A stretch of DNA of 64,000 bases, taken from the NCBI RefSeq assembly GCF_009789575.1, contig NZ_CP046908.1, positions 2,232,001 through 2,296,000 of the forward strand. The letters run 5' to 3'. The DNA is from Stappia indica (GTDB lineage: Bacteria; Pseudomonadota; Alphaproteobacteria; Rhizobiales; Stappiaceae). Both the position numbers and the translations under genes were made by a program. Below, one piece after another: positions 8,176-17,052 of this stretch (positions within the stretch are counted from its first letter, which is position 1; the number at the start of each line of letters is the position of its first letter). Below the pieces are notes generated by a model, which saw only the letters and a list, made by a program, of their open reading frames with translations, was not told the origin of the DNA and searched no databases.

Positions 8176-9417
8176 TCAGGCCTCGTAGTTGCGCTCGTCG
8201 GCGATCACCTTGCCGTCGTTCGGCAGGGCACCGGGCAGCACGCGCTCGACCTGGCCGGAGAGCTTGGTCACCTCCCGCAAGGTGGCGGAAATCGCCTGGT
8301 CGAGCCCGTCGCCATGGGCCTCGGCCTCATAGGCAAGGCGCATGACATCCTGCTCCGCCTGGCGCTCGACGATGAGCCGGGCACGGGTGATTTCCGGGTG
8401 CCGGCCGAGCAGTTCGGAAATCTGCTTGGGGTCGACGAACATGCCCTTGATCTTGGTGCGCTGGTCGGCCCGGCCCATCCAGCCCTTGAGCCGCATGTTG
8501 GTGCGACCGCACGGCGAGCGCCCCGGCAGCACGGCGGACAGGTCGCCCGTGCCGAAGCGGATGAGCGGATAGGCGCGGTTGAAGTTGGTGACCACGACCT
8601 CGCCGACCTCGCCCTCCGGCACCGGCACGCCGGAGCCCGGTCGGACGATCTCGACGATGACATCCTCGTTGACGATCATGCCCTGGTCGGCCGCCGCCTC
8701 GTAGGCGATGACGCCGGCATCGGCGGTCGCATAGGCCTGCAGCACCTCGATGCCGCGCTCGCGATACTCCGCCCGCAGGCTGGGGAACAGCGCGCCGCCG
8801 GAGACCAGCCCCCGCCGCAGCGAGGAGGCGTCGCGGCCGAGCTCGGCCGCCTTGTCGAGCAGGATCTTCAGGTAGTCGGGCGTGCCGGCATAGCCGGTCG
8901 GGCGCAGGGTGGCGATCGCCTCGACCTGCATCTCCGTATTGCCGACGCCGGCGGGAAACACCGCACAGCCGAGCGCCCGCGCGCCGTGATCGAGAATGAA
9001 GCCGCCCGGCGTCAGGTGATAGGACAGCGCGTTGTGGACGATGTCGCCGGCGCGGAAGCCGGCGGCGAAGAAGGCGCGCGCAGCCGACCAGGGATCGACC
9101 TCGCCGCCCTGCGGTTCCCAGATCGGGCCGGGCGACATGAAGATCCGCCCCATGGCGGACAGCGGTGCCGTCGCGAAGCCGCCGAAGGGCGGGGTCTGCG
9201 CCTGCGCTGCCATCAGGTCCGGCTTGCGCAGCACCGGCAGGCGGGCGAGCGCTGCCCGGTCGGCGAGCGAGGCCGGGTCGCATCCCTCGAGGTGGCGGGC
9301 CCAGCCGGGCGCCTTCGCCATCGCATCGGCCACATGGCCGGGAAGCCGCGCGAAGAGGTCGGCGTCCCGTTCGCCCGGTTCGCGGGTCTCCAGGGTGTCG
9401 AAATGCTCTGCGCTCAT
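8176..9417 (-). CDS. PaaK-like (phenylacetate-CoA ligase family) AMP-forming ligase
   Basis: 413 residues, slightly shorter than PaaK (~430-440). Begins with the family-type DLFARLPGHVADAMAKAPGWARHL segment and contains the ANL-superfamily core: MSPGPIWEPQGG, GYAGTPDYLKILL, LVSGGALFPSLRAEY, QAYATADAG, PLIRFGTGDLSAVLPG, and the C-terminal domain hinge GWMGRADQRTKIKGMFVDP. It activates a carboxylic acid to a CoA thioester through an acyl-adenylate. It is the last gene of the LIV-type transporter cluster, 112 bp after livF, so the acid is probably an imported aryl or branched compound. Substrate unknown. Confidence 0.85.
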   Translation of the reverse strand: MSAEHFDTLETREPGERDADLFARLPGHVADAMAKAPGWARHLEGCDPASLADRAALARLPVLRKPDLMAAQAQTPPFGGFATAPLSAMGRIFMSPGPIWEPQGGEVDPWSAARAFFAAGFRAGDIVHNALSYHLTPGGFILDHGARALGCAVFPAGVGNTEMQVEAIATLRPTGYAGTPDYLKILLDKAAELGRDASSLRRGLVSGGALFPSLRAEYRERGIEVLQAYATADAGVIAYEAAADQGMIVNEDVIVEIVRPGSGVPVPEGEVGEVVVTNFNRAYPLIRFGTGDLSAVLPGRSPCGRTNMRLKGWMGRADQRTKIKGMFVDPKQISELLGRHPEITRARLIVERQAEQDVMRLAYEAEAHGDGLDQAISATLREVTKLSGQVERVLPGALPNDGKVIADERNYEA

Positions 9418-9529
9418 GACGCGCTCCTCGTGAACTCTGGGCTGGGCGAAAGGATGGACCTTCCGCGTCTCCGCCGCCGGGTTCCCTGCCCTGCGCCGGC
9501 CTGCTGCTGTGGCTGGACGCTGTGCCGGC

Positions 9530-10366
9530 TCAGGCGAGCCAGCGCTTGCGGCGCTTGTAGTGCTTCACATTCCGGAACGACTTGCGCCCCTCGCCGCCGA
9601 CGCCGAGGTAGAATTCCTTGACGTCCTCGTTCTCGCGCAGCGCCTTGGCGGCGCCGTCCAGCACGATGCGTCCCGACTCCATGATGTAGCCGTAGGTGGC
9701 GTAGCGCAGGGCGACGTTGGTGTTCTGCTCCGCAAGCAGGAAGGACACGCCCTCCTTCTCGTTGAGCTCCTTTACGATCTCGAAGATCTCCTCGACCAAC
9801 TGCGGGGCAAGGCCCATCGACGGCTCGTCGAGCAGGATCATGTTCGGCTTGCTCATCAACGCGCGGCCGATGGCGCACATCTGCTGCTCGCCGCCCGAAG
9901 TATAGCCGGCCTGGCTGCCGCGTCGCTCGCGCAGGCGCGGGAAATAGGCATAGACCTTCTCGAGGCTGGCCTTGACGGCTGCATCGCCGTCGCGCCGGGT
10001 GAAGGCGCCGGTCAGAAGGTTCTCCTCGATGGTCAGGTGGCCGAAGCAATGGCGGCCTTCCATGACCTGGATGCAGCCGCGGCGCACCAGGTCGCTCGGC
10101 GACAGCGACTGCACCTGCTCGCCCTTGAAGACGATGTTTCCCTTGGTCACGTCGCCGCGCTCGGCCTGCAGAAGGTTCGACACCGCCTTCAGCGTCGTGG
10201 TCTTGCCGGCGCCGTTGGCGCCCAGCAGGGCGACGATGCCGCCTTCCGGCACGGTCAGCGAAACGCCCTTCAGCACCAGGATGACGTGGTTGTAGATCAC
10301 CTCGATGTTGTTCACCGCGAGGATGGTCGAAGCGGACGTCTCGGTCTGCCGTGCATTGGCGTCCAT
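9530..10366 (-). CDS. livF: LivF-type branched-chain amino acid ABC transporter ATPase
   Basis: 278 residues. Walker A GANGAGKT at 49-56, ABC signature region YTSGGEQQMCAIGRAL, Walker B MILLDEPSMGL, and a C-terminal LGVGGEGRKSFRNVKHYKRRKRW tail longer than in E. coli LivF. Couples ATP hydrolysis to import with the LivG-, LivH- and LivM-like proteins encoded upstream. It lies downstream of the binding protein rather than beside livG, an order common for this cluster type in alphaproteobacteria. Family certain; transported compound not. Confidence 0.92.
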   Translation of the reverse strand: MDANARQTETSASTILAVNNIEVIYNHVILVLKGVSLTVPEGGIVALLGANGAGKTTTLKAVSNLLQAERGDVTKGNIVFKGEQVQSLSPSDLVRRGCIQVMEGRHCFGHLTIEENLLTGAFTRRDGDAAVKASLEKVYAYFPRLRERRGSQAGYTSGGEQQMCAIGRALMSKPNMILLDEPSMGLAPQLVEEIFEIVKELNEKEGVSFLLAEQNTNVALRYATYGYIMESGRIVLDGAAKALRENEDVKEFYLGVGGEGRKSFRNVKHYKRRKRWLA

Positions 10367-10437
10367 GTCAGTCTTCCGGCGCTGGGCGTTGGGCGGGCCG
10401 GCCCGGGCGGATGAGGCGCGGGCCGGCGGGTCTGGTG

Positions 10438-10464
10438 CCGGTCCGCAGCCGTGCCGCGGACCGG
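10438..10464 (-). other. Intercistronic hairpin between binding-protein gene and livF
   Basis: Perfect 9-bp stem CCGGTCCGC / GCGGACCGG with a 9-nt loop, in the 121-bp gap after the binding-protein gene. On the minus strand no U-run follows, so it looks more like an RNA-stabilising or partial-termination hairpin giving extra binding-protein mRNA than a full terminator. Confidence 0.5.
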
Positions 10465-10487
10465 AGTTTTCTCGAAGGCTGCCTGGC

Positions 10488-11810
10488 TCAGTTGGCCGGG
10501 CAGGCGTCCGCGCGGGTCGGCCACGGGGCGTTCGACGTCGCGTAGTCCTTCGAGGCCTGCATCAGGATCGGCGTGACCTCTTCGGTCATCGGCGAGAACC
10601 AGTCGGTCGCCGGGATCCACTTCTCGCCATCCCATTCCTGGATGAACAGCGGATGGTGACCGGAGTGATTGGCGCAGGTGATCTCGATCGGCGCGATCAT
10701 GCCCTTCAGGCCGATGGCCTCCAGGCGTGCCTCGTCGATCTTCAGGTTCTCCAGGCCGACGCGCATGTCCTCGGCGTTGATCACCTTCTTTCCGGTCATT
10801 TCCTGGGCGATGCGGATCGCTTCGACCATGTACACCGCATTGACGACGCCGCGGTTGTAGAGGTTCTCGCCCACCGTGCTTGCCGGGGTATGCGACTTGC
10901 CCGTATCCACGACCAGCTTCTTGATGTCCTGCAGCGCCGGATAGTCGGCACCGACATTGTTGAAGCTGACGGACTTGTAGCCCTTCGCACCCGTGCCGCC
11001 GGCCCGTGCGTCCTCGTCGCCGCCGGCCCACCACACGCCGATGAACTTCGACATGTCGAAGCGGTTCTTCACCGCTTCCTTGATGGCGGTCGGGTTCATG
11101 GCGCCCCAGCCCCACATCACGACATAGTCGGGACGGTCGCGGCGGATGGACAGCCACTGCGAGGACTGGTTCTGCATCTCCTTGCCCGGGACCGGGTACT
11201 GCAGCACCTCGAAGCCGTACTTCTGGGCAAGGTTCTCCAGCAGCGGGATCGGCTCGCGGCCGTAGCCGGCATCAAGGAAGATGTAGCCGATCTTCTTGCC
11301 CTTGAGGCCTTCCATGCCCCCTTCCTGGTCGCCGATATACTTGACGATCGCAGACAGGCCGTCCCAGTACGTGTCCGGCGGATTGAACACCCAGGGGAAG
11401 GTGTTGCCGTCGGCCGCCGCCGACAGGCCGTAGGCCATCGACAGGACCGGGATCTTGTCCACCGACGACTTGGGGATCACCTGCAGGGTAATGCCCGTCG
11501 ACCACGGATTGAACACCAGCGTGTTCTTCGCCTTGGCCTGCTCGTAGCACTCCACGCCCTTCTGCGTGTCGTAGCCGGTCTCGCACTCGTCGAAGGCGAT
11601 CTTGACGCCGTTCACGCCGCCGTCGCGCTCGTTGATCATCGCCAGGTAGTCGGACATGCCGTTGGCGATGTGGATGCCCGAGCCGGCATAGGGGCCGGTC
11701 CGGTAGGTCGGCAGCTGGATGTAGACGGAGTCCTCGGCGAGAGCCGGGGCGGCAAAGGACGCCGCCAGGCCCACCAGGACCGATCCCGCCAGGAGAGTTC
11801 TCATTCGCAT
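10488..11810 (-). CDS. Periplasmic binding protein of LIV-type ABC transporter
   Basis: 440 residues, longer than LivJ (~370). Clear signal peptide (MRMRTLLAGSVLVGLAASFA, cleavage after ALA, mature start EDSVYIQ). Type I periplasmic-binding fold signs: YAGSGIHIANGMSDYLAMIN near the N-terminus, GGVNGVKIAFDECETGYD, GKKIGYIFLDAGYGREPIPL, and RRDRPDYVVMWGWGAM. The start at 11810 has AGGAAAG just upstream. The longer, divergent sequence compared with LivJ suggests the substrate is not simply leucine/isoleucine/valine; the flanking CoA ligases argue for an aromatic or other organic acid. That last point is inference. Confidence 0.9.
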   Translation of the reverse strand: MRMRTLLAGSVLVGLAASFAAPALAEDSVYIQLPTYRTGPYAGSGIHIANGMSDYLAMINERDGGVNGVKIAFDECETGYDTQKGVECYEQAKAKNTLVFNPWSTGITLQVIPKSSVDKIPVLSMAYGLSAAADGNTFPWVFNPPDTYWDGLSAIVKYIGDQEGGMEGLKGKKIGYIFLDAGYGREPIPLLENLAQKYGFEVLQYPVPGKEMQNQSSQWLSIRRDRPDYVVMWGWGAMNPTAIKEAVKNRFDMSKFIGVWWAGGDEDARAGGTGAKGYKSVSFNNVGADYPALQDIKKLVVDTGKSHTPASTVGENLYNRGVVNAVYMVEAIRIAQEMTGKKVINAEDMRVGLENLKIDEARLEAIGLKGMIAPIEITCANHSGHHPLFIQEWDGEKWIPATDWFSPMTEEVTPILMQASKDYATSNAPWPTRADACPAN

Positions 11811-11935
11811 GTCTTTCCTCCCGTTCGTGCCCCTTGTGGGGCCTTGCCAATGGAGCCTCGCCATTTGGACCGGGTCCGGCTCGCGCCCCGATGGCATGCT
11901 TGAGGGTGGCCCCCTCCTGCGCGGATCCTCCCCGA

Positions 11936-13012
11936 TCACGCGTAAGGGAACGGCCAGACCCTGAGCTTCTCCTTGCCGATCGCCCACAGCCGGGCCAGCC
12001 CGTGCGGTTCGACGATCAGGAAGAAGATGATGAGCGCGCCGATGACCATCTGCGCGACCTGGAAAACCGTCTCTGCGGCGACATCGACGCCCAGAGCCGG
12101 CAGGCCGACGCGCAGCAGGATCGGCAGGATCCAGATGAACGCCGCGCCGAAGAACGATCCCACCAGCGAGCCGAGGCCGCCGATGATCGCCATGAACAGC
12201 ACCTGGAACGACAGGGTGATCGAGAACACCGCCGGCTCGGAGGCGCCGAGATAGAAGAACACGAACATCGCGCCGGCGACGCCGCACACATAGGACGACA
12301 CGGCGAAGGCCGAGAGCTTGGCGATGAGCGGGCGCACGCCCATGAGCTCCGCAGCGATGTCCATGTCGCGGATCATCATCCACTGCCGGCCGATGCGGCC
12401 ACGGATCACGTTCTTGATGAGCAGGGTCATCACCACGACGATGGCCAGGACCACGTAGTAGCGGGCCGTGCCGCTGGCCGCCGGGCCGGTGATCAGCGTC
12501 CCGAAGACCTCGCGCCCGGGCACCTCGATCGCGCCGGACGAATTGTAGTTGTACAGCCACGGGATGCGGATGAAGCACCACTCGAGGAAGAACTGCGCGG
12601 CGAGCGTCGTCACGGCAAGGTACAGGCCCTTGATGCGCAGCGACGGCAGGCCGAAGACCACGCCCGCGGCCGCGGCGAAGACGCCCGACAGCAGGATGTG
12701 GACGATGACGTTCACCTCCGGGAAGATCGTCACCAGCTTGTAGCAGCTGTAGGCGCCCACCCCCATGAAGGCGCCGGTGCCCAGCGACAGCTGGCCGGCA
12801 TAGCCCGTCAGGATGTTGAGGCCGATCGTGGCGAGCGCCAGGACCAGGAACGGAATGGCGACGGCCGAGAGCGTGAATTCGCTCGCCACCAGCGGCAACA
12901 GGAGGGCGACCACGATAATGACGGCAATGCCGATACGGTCCTGGCGGATCGGGAAGATCTGCTGGTCGGCGGCATAGGTCGTCTTGTACTGGCCGGCTTC
13001 ACGATAGAACAT
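11936..13012 (-). CDS. livM: LivM-type ABC transporter permease
   Basis: 358 residues, about ten hydrophobic segments beginning near 30 (IGIAVIIVVALLLPLVASEF). Family motifs are evident: LATIGLNILTGYAGQLSLGTGAFMGVGAY (the conserved GYAGQ-SLG stretch) and the cytoplasmic coupling region MDIAAELMGVRPLIAKLSAFAVSSY. The C-terminus ends LWAIGKEKLRVWPFPYA. It lies 10 bp after livH and 125 bp before the binding-protein gene, all on one strand. Confidence 0.92.
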   Translation of the reverse strand: MFYREAGQYKTTYAADQQIFPIRQDRIGIAVIIVVALLLPLVASEFTLSAVAIPFLVLALATIGLNILTGYAGQLSLGTGAFMGVGAYSCYKLVTIFPEVNVIVHILLSGVFAAAAGVVFGLPSLRIKGLYLAVTTLAAQFFLEWCFIRIPWLYNYNSSGAIEVPGREVFGTLITGPAASGTARYYVVLAIVVVMTLLIKNVIRGRIGRQWMMIRDMDIAAELMGVRPLIAKLSAFAVSSYVCGVAGAMFVFFYLGASEPAVFSITLSFQVLFMAIIGGLGSLVGSFFGAAFIWILPILLRVGLPALGVDVAAETVFQVAQMVIGALIIFFLIVEPHGLARLWAIGKEKLRVWPFPYA

Positions 13013-13022
13013 GGCTGGCTCC

Positions 13023-13982
13023 TCAAATCCGCTCGATGATCTTTTCGCCGAACAGGCCCTGCGGACGGAACAGCAGGAAGATCAGCGCGATGACATAGGC
13101 AAGCCAGCTTTCGATACCGCCTCCCACGAGGCCGCCCCAGTAGATCTCGCCGACCTTCTCGCCGATACCGATGATCAGCCCGCCGATGATGGCGCCCGGG
13201 ATGGAGGTGAAGCCGCCGAGGATCAGCACCGGCAGCGCCTTCAGCGCCACGATCTCCAGCGCGAAGGACACGTCCGAGCGCGCACCCCACATGATGCCGG
13301 TGGCCAGCGCGACGATGCCGGCGGCGAACCAGACGATCGCCCAGATCTGGTTGAGCGAGATGCCCACCGACAGGGCCGCCGTGTGGTCGTCGGCGACCGC
13401 GCGCAGGGCGCGGCCGATGCGGGTGCGGTTGAAGAACACTGCAAGGCCGCCGACCATCAGCAGCGCGATGACCGCCGCCGCGATGTCGATATGCTGCAAT
13501 ATCACGAGCCCGCGCTCGCCCATCTCGAAAGCCGTCGATCCCGTGGGCAGTCCGAGTTCGGAGGTGATCATCTGCTTCGGCTCGCCGCCGAAGATCACCT
13601 CGCCGAAGCCGATCAGGAAATAGGTCATGCCGATGGTCGCCATCAGCAGGATGATGTCCGGCTGGCCGACCAGCGGCCGCATGACGAATTTCTCGATGCA
13701 CACGGCGAGGATCGCCATGATGCCGATTGCCAGGATCAGGGCGAGCCAGGCCGGCACCCCCTTCTCGTGCAGGCCGACCAGCGACAGGCCGGCGAACACG
13801 ACCATGATGCCTTGCGCGAAGTTGAAGACACCCGACGCCTTGTAGATCAGCACGAAACCGAGCGCGATCAGGGCGTAGAGCACGCCGGCGACGAAACCTT
13901 CCCAGACCACCTGGATCAGGAAGTCCGGTGCGTCGACCATCTGCACGAAGGGGTCGATGAGGATGTTGTAGAGCATGTCCAT
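13023..13982 (-). CDS. livH: LivH-type ABC transporter permease
   Basis: 319 residues with about eight membrane segments. Family motifs: VLYALIALGFVLIYKASGVFNFAQGIMV near the N-terminus (the LivH LIYK-NFAQG signature) and the coupling region NRTRIGRALRAVADDHTAALSVGISLNQIW. Its start codon overlaps the livG stop by one base (13982), so the two are translationally coupled. It pairs with LivM to form the channel. Confidence 0.93.
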   Translation of the reverse strand: MDMLYNILIDPFVQMVDAPDFLIQVVWEGFVAGVLYALIALGFVLIYKASGVFNFAQGIMVVFAGLSLVGLHEKGVPAWLALILAIGIMAILAVCIEKFVMRPLVGQPDIILLMATIGMTYFLIGFGEVIFGGEPKQMITSELGLPTGSTAFEMGERGLVILQHIDIAAAVIALLMVGGLAVFFNRTRIGRALRAVADDHTAALSVGISLNQIWAIVWFAAGIVALATGIMWGARSDVSFALEIVALKALPVLILGGFTSIPGAIIGGLIIGIGEKVGEIYWGGLVGGGIESWLAYVIALIFLLFRPQGLFGEKIIERI

Positions 13983-14803
13983 TAGTGCGGGACCCCGAGA
14001 TACGCGTCGATCACATCCTGGTTCGACTGCACCTCCTCAGGAGGCCCGTCGGCGATCTTGCGACCGTAGTCGAGCACGACGACGCGGTCGGACAGGTCCA
14101 TGACCACGCCCATGTCGTGCTCGATCAGCGCAATCGTCGTGCCGAACTGCTGATTCACGTCGAGGATGAAGCGGCTCATGTCCTCCTTCTCCTCCAGGTT
14201 CATGCCCGCCATCGGCTCGTCGAGCAGCAGGAGCTCCGGCTCCATGGCAAGGGCCCGGGCCAGCTCCACCCGCTTCTGCAGGCCGTAGGGAAGGCGGCCG
14301 ACCGGCGTCTTGCGGATCGCCTGGATCTCGAGGAAGTCGATGATTTCCTCGACCTTGCGGCGATGCTCGATCTCCTCGTTCAGCGCCGGCCCCCAGTGCA
14401 GGCACTGCCAGAAGAAGTTCTTGTTCATCTTCAGGCCGCGGCCGGTCATGATGTTGTCGAGCGTGGTCATGCCCTTGAACAGCGCCACGTTCTGGAACGT
14501 GCGGGCGATGCCGTGGCTCGCCGCCTCATAGGGCTTCATCTTCCGCCGGACCTGGCCGCGCCAGGTGATCGTCCCCTCCTGGGGATGGTAGAAGCCGTTG
14601 ATGACGTTGAGCATCGACGTCTTGCCGGCGCCGTTCGGCCCGATGATCGCCCTCACCTCGCCCTTGAGGATGTCGAAGGAGATGTTGGTGATCGCCTTCA
14701 CGCCGCCGAAGGACAACGAGACGTTGTCGACGCGCAGAAGGACTTCGCCCTTGGTCAGGCCGGAATGTCCGGCCATGCCGGCGGGATCGACAAAGGCGTT
14801 CAT
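13982..14803 (-). CDS. livG: LivG-type ABC transporter ATPase
   Basis: 273 residues. Walker A GPNGAGKT at 55-62; signature helix in the LivG form (GRLPYGLQKRVELARAL rather than LSGGQ); Walker B LLLLDEPMAGMN; switch His in IALIEHDMGVVMDLSD. The C-terminal QDVIDAYLGVP is the LivG ending. Its ATG overlaps the stop of the upstream acyl-CoA synthetase (ATGA at 14800-14803), so the synthetase and transporter are made together. Confidence 0.93.
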   Translation of the reverse strand: MNAFVDPAGMAGHSGLTKGEVLLRVDNVSLSFGGVKAITNISFDILKGEVRAIIGPNGAGKTSMLNVINGFYHPQEGTITWRGQVRRKMKPYEAASHGIARTFQNVALFKGMTTLDNIMTGRGLKMNKNFFWQCLHWGPALNEEIEHRRKVEEIIDFLEIQAIRKTPVGRLPYGLQKRVELARALAMEPELLLLDEPMAGMNLEEKEDMSRFILDVNQQFGTTIALIEHDMGVVMDLSDRVVVLDYGRKIADGPPEEVQSNQDVIDAYLGVPH

Positions 14804-16788
14804 TCTGCCGCCTCCCTGAGGCCGCTGCCTGCGGCCGGATAGGTCTGCATGTCGCGGATCTCGACGGTCGCCTCGATCGCGCCCTTGCGGCCGTCCTCGA
14901 AGGTGACCTCGGTGCGCACATGCTTGTTGGTGGAACCGTCGTAGAGCGCCTCGATCAGCGGGGCGTAACGGTCGGCGATGAAGGAGCGCCGGACCTTCTG
15001 CGTGCGCGTCAGCTCGCCGTCGTCGGCGTCCAGCTCCTTGTGCAGCACCAGGAAGCGCTTGATCTGCGCCCCCGCCATCATCGGCTCGTTGGCCAGGTCG
15101 CGGTTCACCTCGTCGACATGGCTGCGGATCATCTCGTAGACCTGCGGATGCGCTGCCAGTTCCTGGTAGGAGGCGTAGTTGACGTTGTTGCGCTCGGCCC
15201 AGGACCCGACGGAGGTCAGGTCGATATTGACGAAGACGCCGCAGAAGTCGCGCCCGTCGCCGAAGGCCACGACCTCTTTCACGTTGGGATAGAACTTCAG
15301 CTTGTTCTCGATGTATTTCGGCGCGAACAGCGAGCCATCGGTGAGCTTGCCGACGTCCTTGGCACGGTCGATGATCTTGAGATGGCCGTTGTCGGCGATG
15401 AAGCCCGCGTCGCCCGTCAGCACCCAGCCATCCTCGGTCTTGGTGGTGCGGGTCGCCTCGTCGTTCTTGTAATAGCCGACGAAGACGCCCGGCGAGCGAT
15501 AGAGCACCTCGCCGTTCTCGGCGATCTTGATCTCGACGTCCGGCGCCGGCATGCCGACCGTGTCGCCGAAGATCTCGCCGTCCGGCTGCATCGTGATGTA
15601 GACGCTGGCCTCGGTCTGGCCGTAGAGCTGCTTCAGGTTGAGGCCGAGCGAGCGGTAGAAGCGGAAGATCTCCGGGCCGATCGCCTCGCCGGCCGTGTAG
15701 CCAACGCGCAGCCGGGTGAAACCCATCTGGTTCTTCAAGGGGCCGTAGACCATGAATTCGCCGAGCTGGTAGAGCAGCCGGTCGACCAGCGACACCTTCT
15801 CGCCGTTGAGGATCGGCTCACCGACCCGGCGCGCCAACGCCATGAAGCTGTCGAACATCTTCTTCTTGAGCCGCCCGGCATCCTCCATGCGGACCATGAT
15901 GAGGGTCAAAAGGCCCTCGAAGACGCGCGGCGGAGCGAAGAAGTAGGTCGGGGCGATCTCGCGCCGGTCGGACAGGACCGTGTCGAGGTTTTCCGGGCAG
16001 TTGACGCAGTATCCGGCCAGATAGGCCTGGGCCAGCGAGAACACGTGGTCGCCGATCCAGGCCATCGGCAGGTAGGCGATGGTCTCCTCGGTCTCGTTCA
16101 GCTTGTCGAAGGCATTGCCGTTGCGCGCCGAGATGACGAGATTGTCGAAGGACAGCATCACGCCCTTCGGCCGGCCGGTGGTGCCGGACGTGTAGAGCAT
16201 GACCGCAAGGTCGGCGCCCTTGGCCGCGGCGATGCCCTCGAGCCAGGCCTTTTCGCGGGCGCCGTCGGCGGCGAGCGCGGCGCGGCCGTTCACCTGCAGC
16301 TGCTCGAAGGAATGAAGCCGGGTGTGGTCGTAGTCGCGCAGGCCCCGCGTATCGTCGTAGACGATATGCTCGAGCTTGGGCAGCTGCTCCGACATGGACA
16401 GGAGCTTGTCGACCTGCTCCTGGTCCTCGACGCAGGCGAAGCGGACCTCCGCATGCTCCAGGACATAGGCCATCTCTTCGGCGACCGAGTCCGAATAGAG
16501 CGGGACGGGCACGCCGCCGAGCGACTGCGCCGCGACCATCGACCAGTAGAGCCGCGGACGGTTGGCGCCGATGATGGCGATCCTGTCTCCGGGCTTGAAG
16601 CCGGCGTCCTGAAGACCGATCGAAAAGGAGCGGATTTCCTCCAGCACCTGCGACCAGGTCCAAGTCTGCCAGATTCCGAGATCCTTCTCGCGCATGGACG
16701 GCCGGTCGGCGAAGACACGGGCATTGCGCAGAAGAATCTTCGGAAAGGTGTCCTCGTCGAGGCGCTCGACGACGGGCGACCCTGCCAT
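14800..16788 (-). CDS. Long-chain-type acyl-CoA synthetase (AMP-binding)
   Basis: 662 residues. ANL-superfamily ligase with the AMP-binding P-loop YTSGTTGRPKG at 199-209, LKQLYGQTEASVYITMQPDGE, GWVLTGDAGFI and DRAKDVGKLTDGSLFAPKYIENKLKFYPNVKEVV. Length and layout match FadD15/long-chain synthetases. It heads the leftward cluster with livGHM, a binding protein, livF and a PaaK-like ligase. A fatty or aryl acid imported by the transporter is the likely substrate, but its chain length cannot be read from the sequence. The upstream 264 bp are shared divergently with the histidine kinase gene. Confidence 0.9.
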   Translation of the reverse strand: MAGSPVVERLDEDTFPKILLRNARVFADRPSMREKDLGIWQTWTWSQVLEEIRSFSIGLQDAGFKPGDRIAIIGANRPRLYWSMVAAQSLGGVPVPLYSDSVAEEMAYVLEHAEVRFACVEDQEQVDKLLSMSEQLPKLEHIVYDDTRGLRDYDHTRLHSFEQLQVNGRAALAADGAREKAWLEGIAAAKGADLAVMLYTSGTTGRPKGVMLSFDNLVISARNGNAFDKLNETEETIAYLPMAWIGDHVFSLAQAYLAGYCVNCPENLDTVLSDRREIAPTYFFAPPRVFEGLLTLIMVRMEDAGRLKKKMFDSFMALARRVGEPILNGEKVSLVDRLLYQLGEFMVYGPLKNQMGFTRLRVGYTAGEAIGPEIFRFYRSLGLNLKQLYGQTEASVYITMQPDGEIFGDTVGMPAPDVEIKIAENGEVLYRSPGVFVGYYKNDEATRTTKTEDGWVLTGDAGFIADNGHLKIIDRAKDVGKLTDGSLFAPKYIENKLKFYPNVKEVVAFGDGRDFCGVFVNIDLTSVGSWAERNNVNYASYQELAAHPQVYEMIRSHVDEVNRDLANEPMMAGAQIKRFLVLHKELDADDGELTRTQKVRRSFIADRYAPLIEALYDGSTNKHVRTEVTFEDGRKGAIEATVEIRDMQTYPAAGSGLREAAE

Positions 16789-17052
16789 GCGTTTCTTCCC
16801 CTCTGGACGCCCCGTTTTCGGGGTCGTTCGTTTCAGCGTTGCCGGGACACGAATGGCCCCTGCGGCGACAACCCCTTCTCTCTTGTCGGAGACTCGGCAC
16901 GGGTTGACGCGGATTTCCGCTTAAAGGCAACGCTAGGGCCCCAGCGTTGCGCCAGTATGTGCCAATTGCAACGAATTGTTTCAAAGACCGGGGAGCCGAC
17001 TATCGACGAGAGACGATATCGACAGCCGCGAAGGGCCGGCTAAACTCGCCCC

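Noticed and set aside
10488-12581. A 697-codon frame joining the binding protein to the LivM region
   Set aside because: The first part is an out-of-frame reading of LivM; the signal peptide and ribosome site put the start at 11810.
16904-16935. TTGACG as a -35 element upstream of the acyl-CoA synthetase/kinase region
   Set aside because: No acceptable -10 hexamer at 16-18 bp spacing on either strand.
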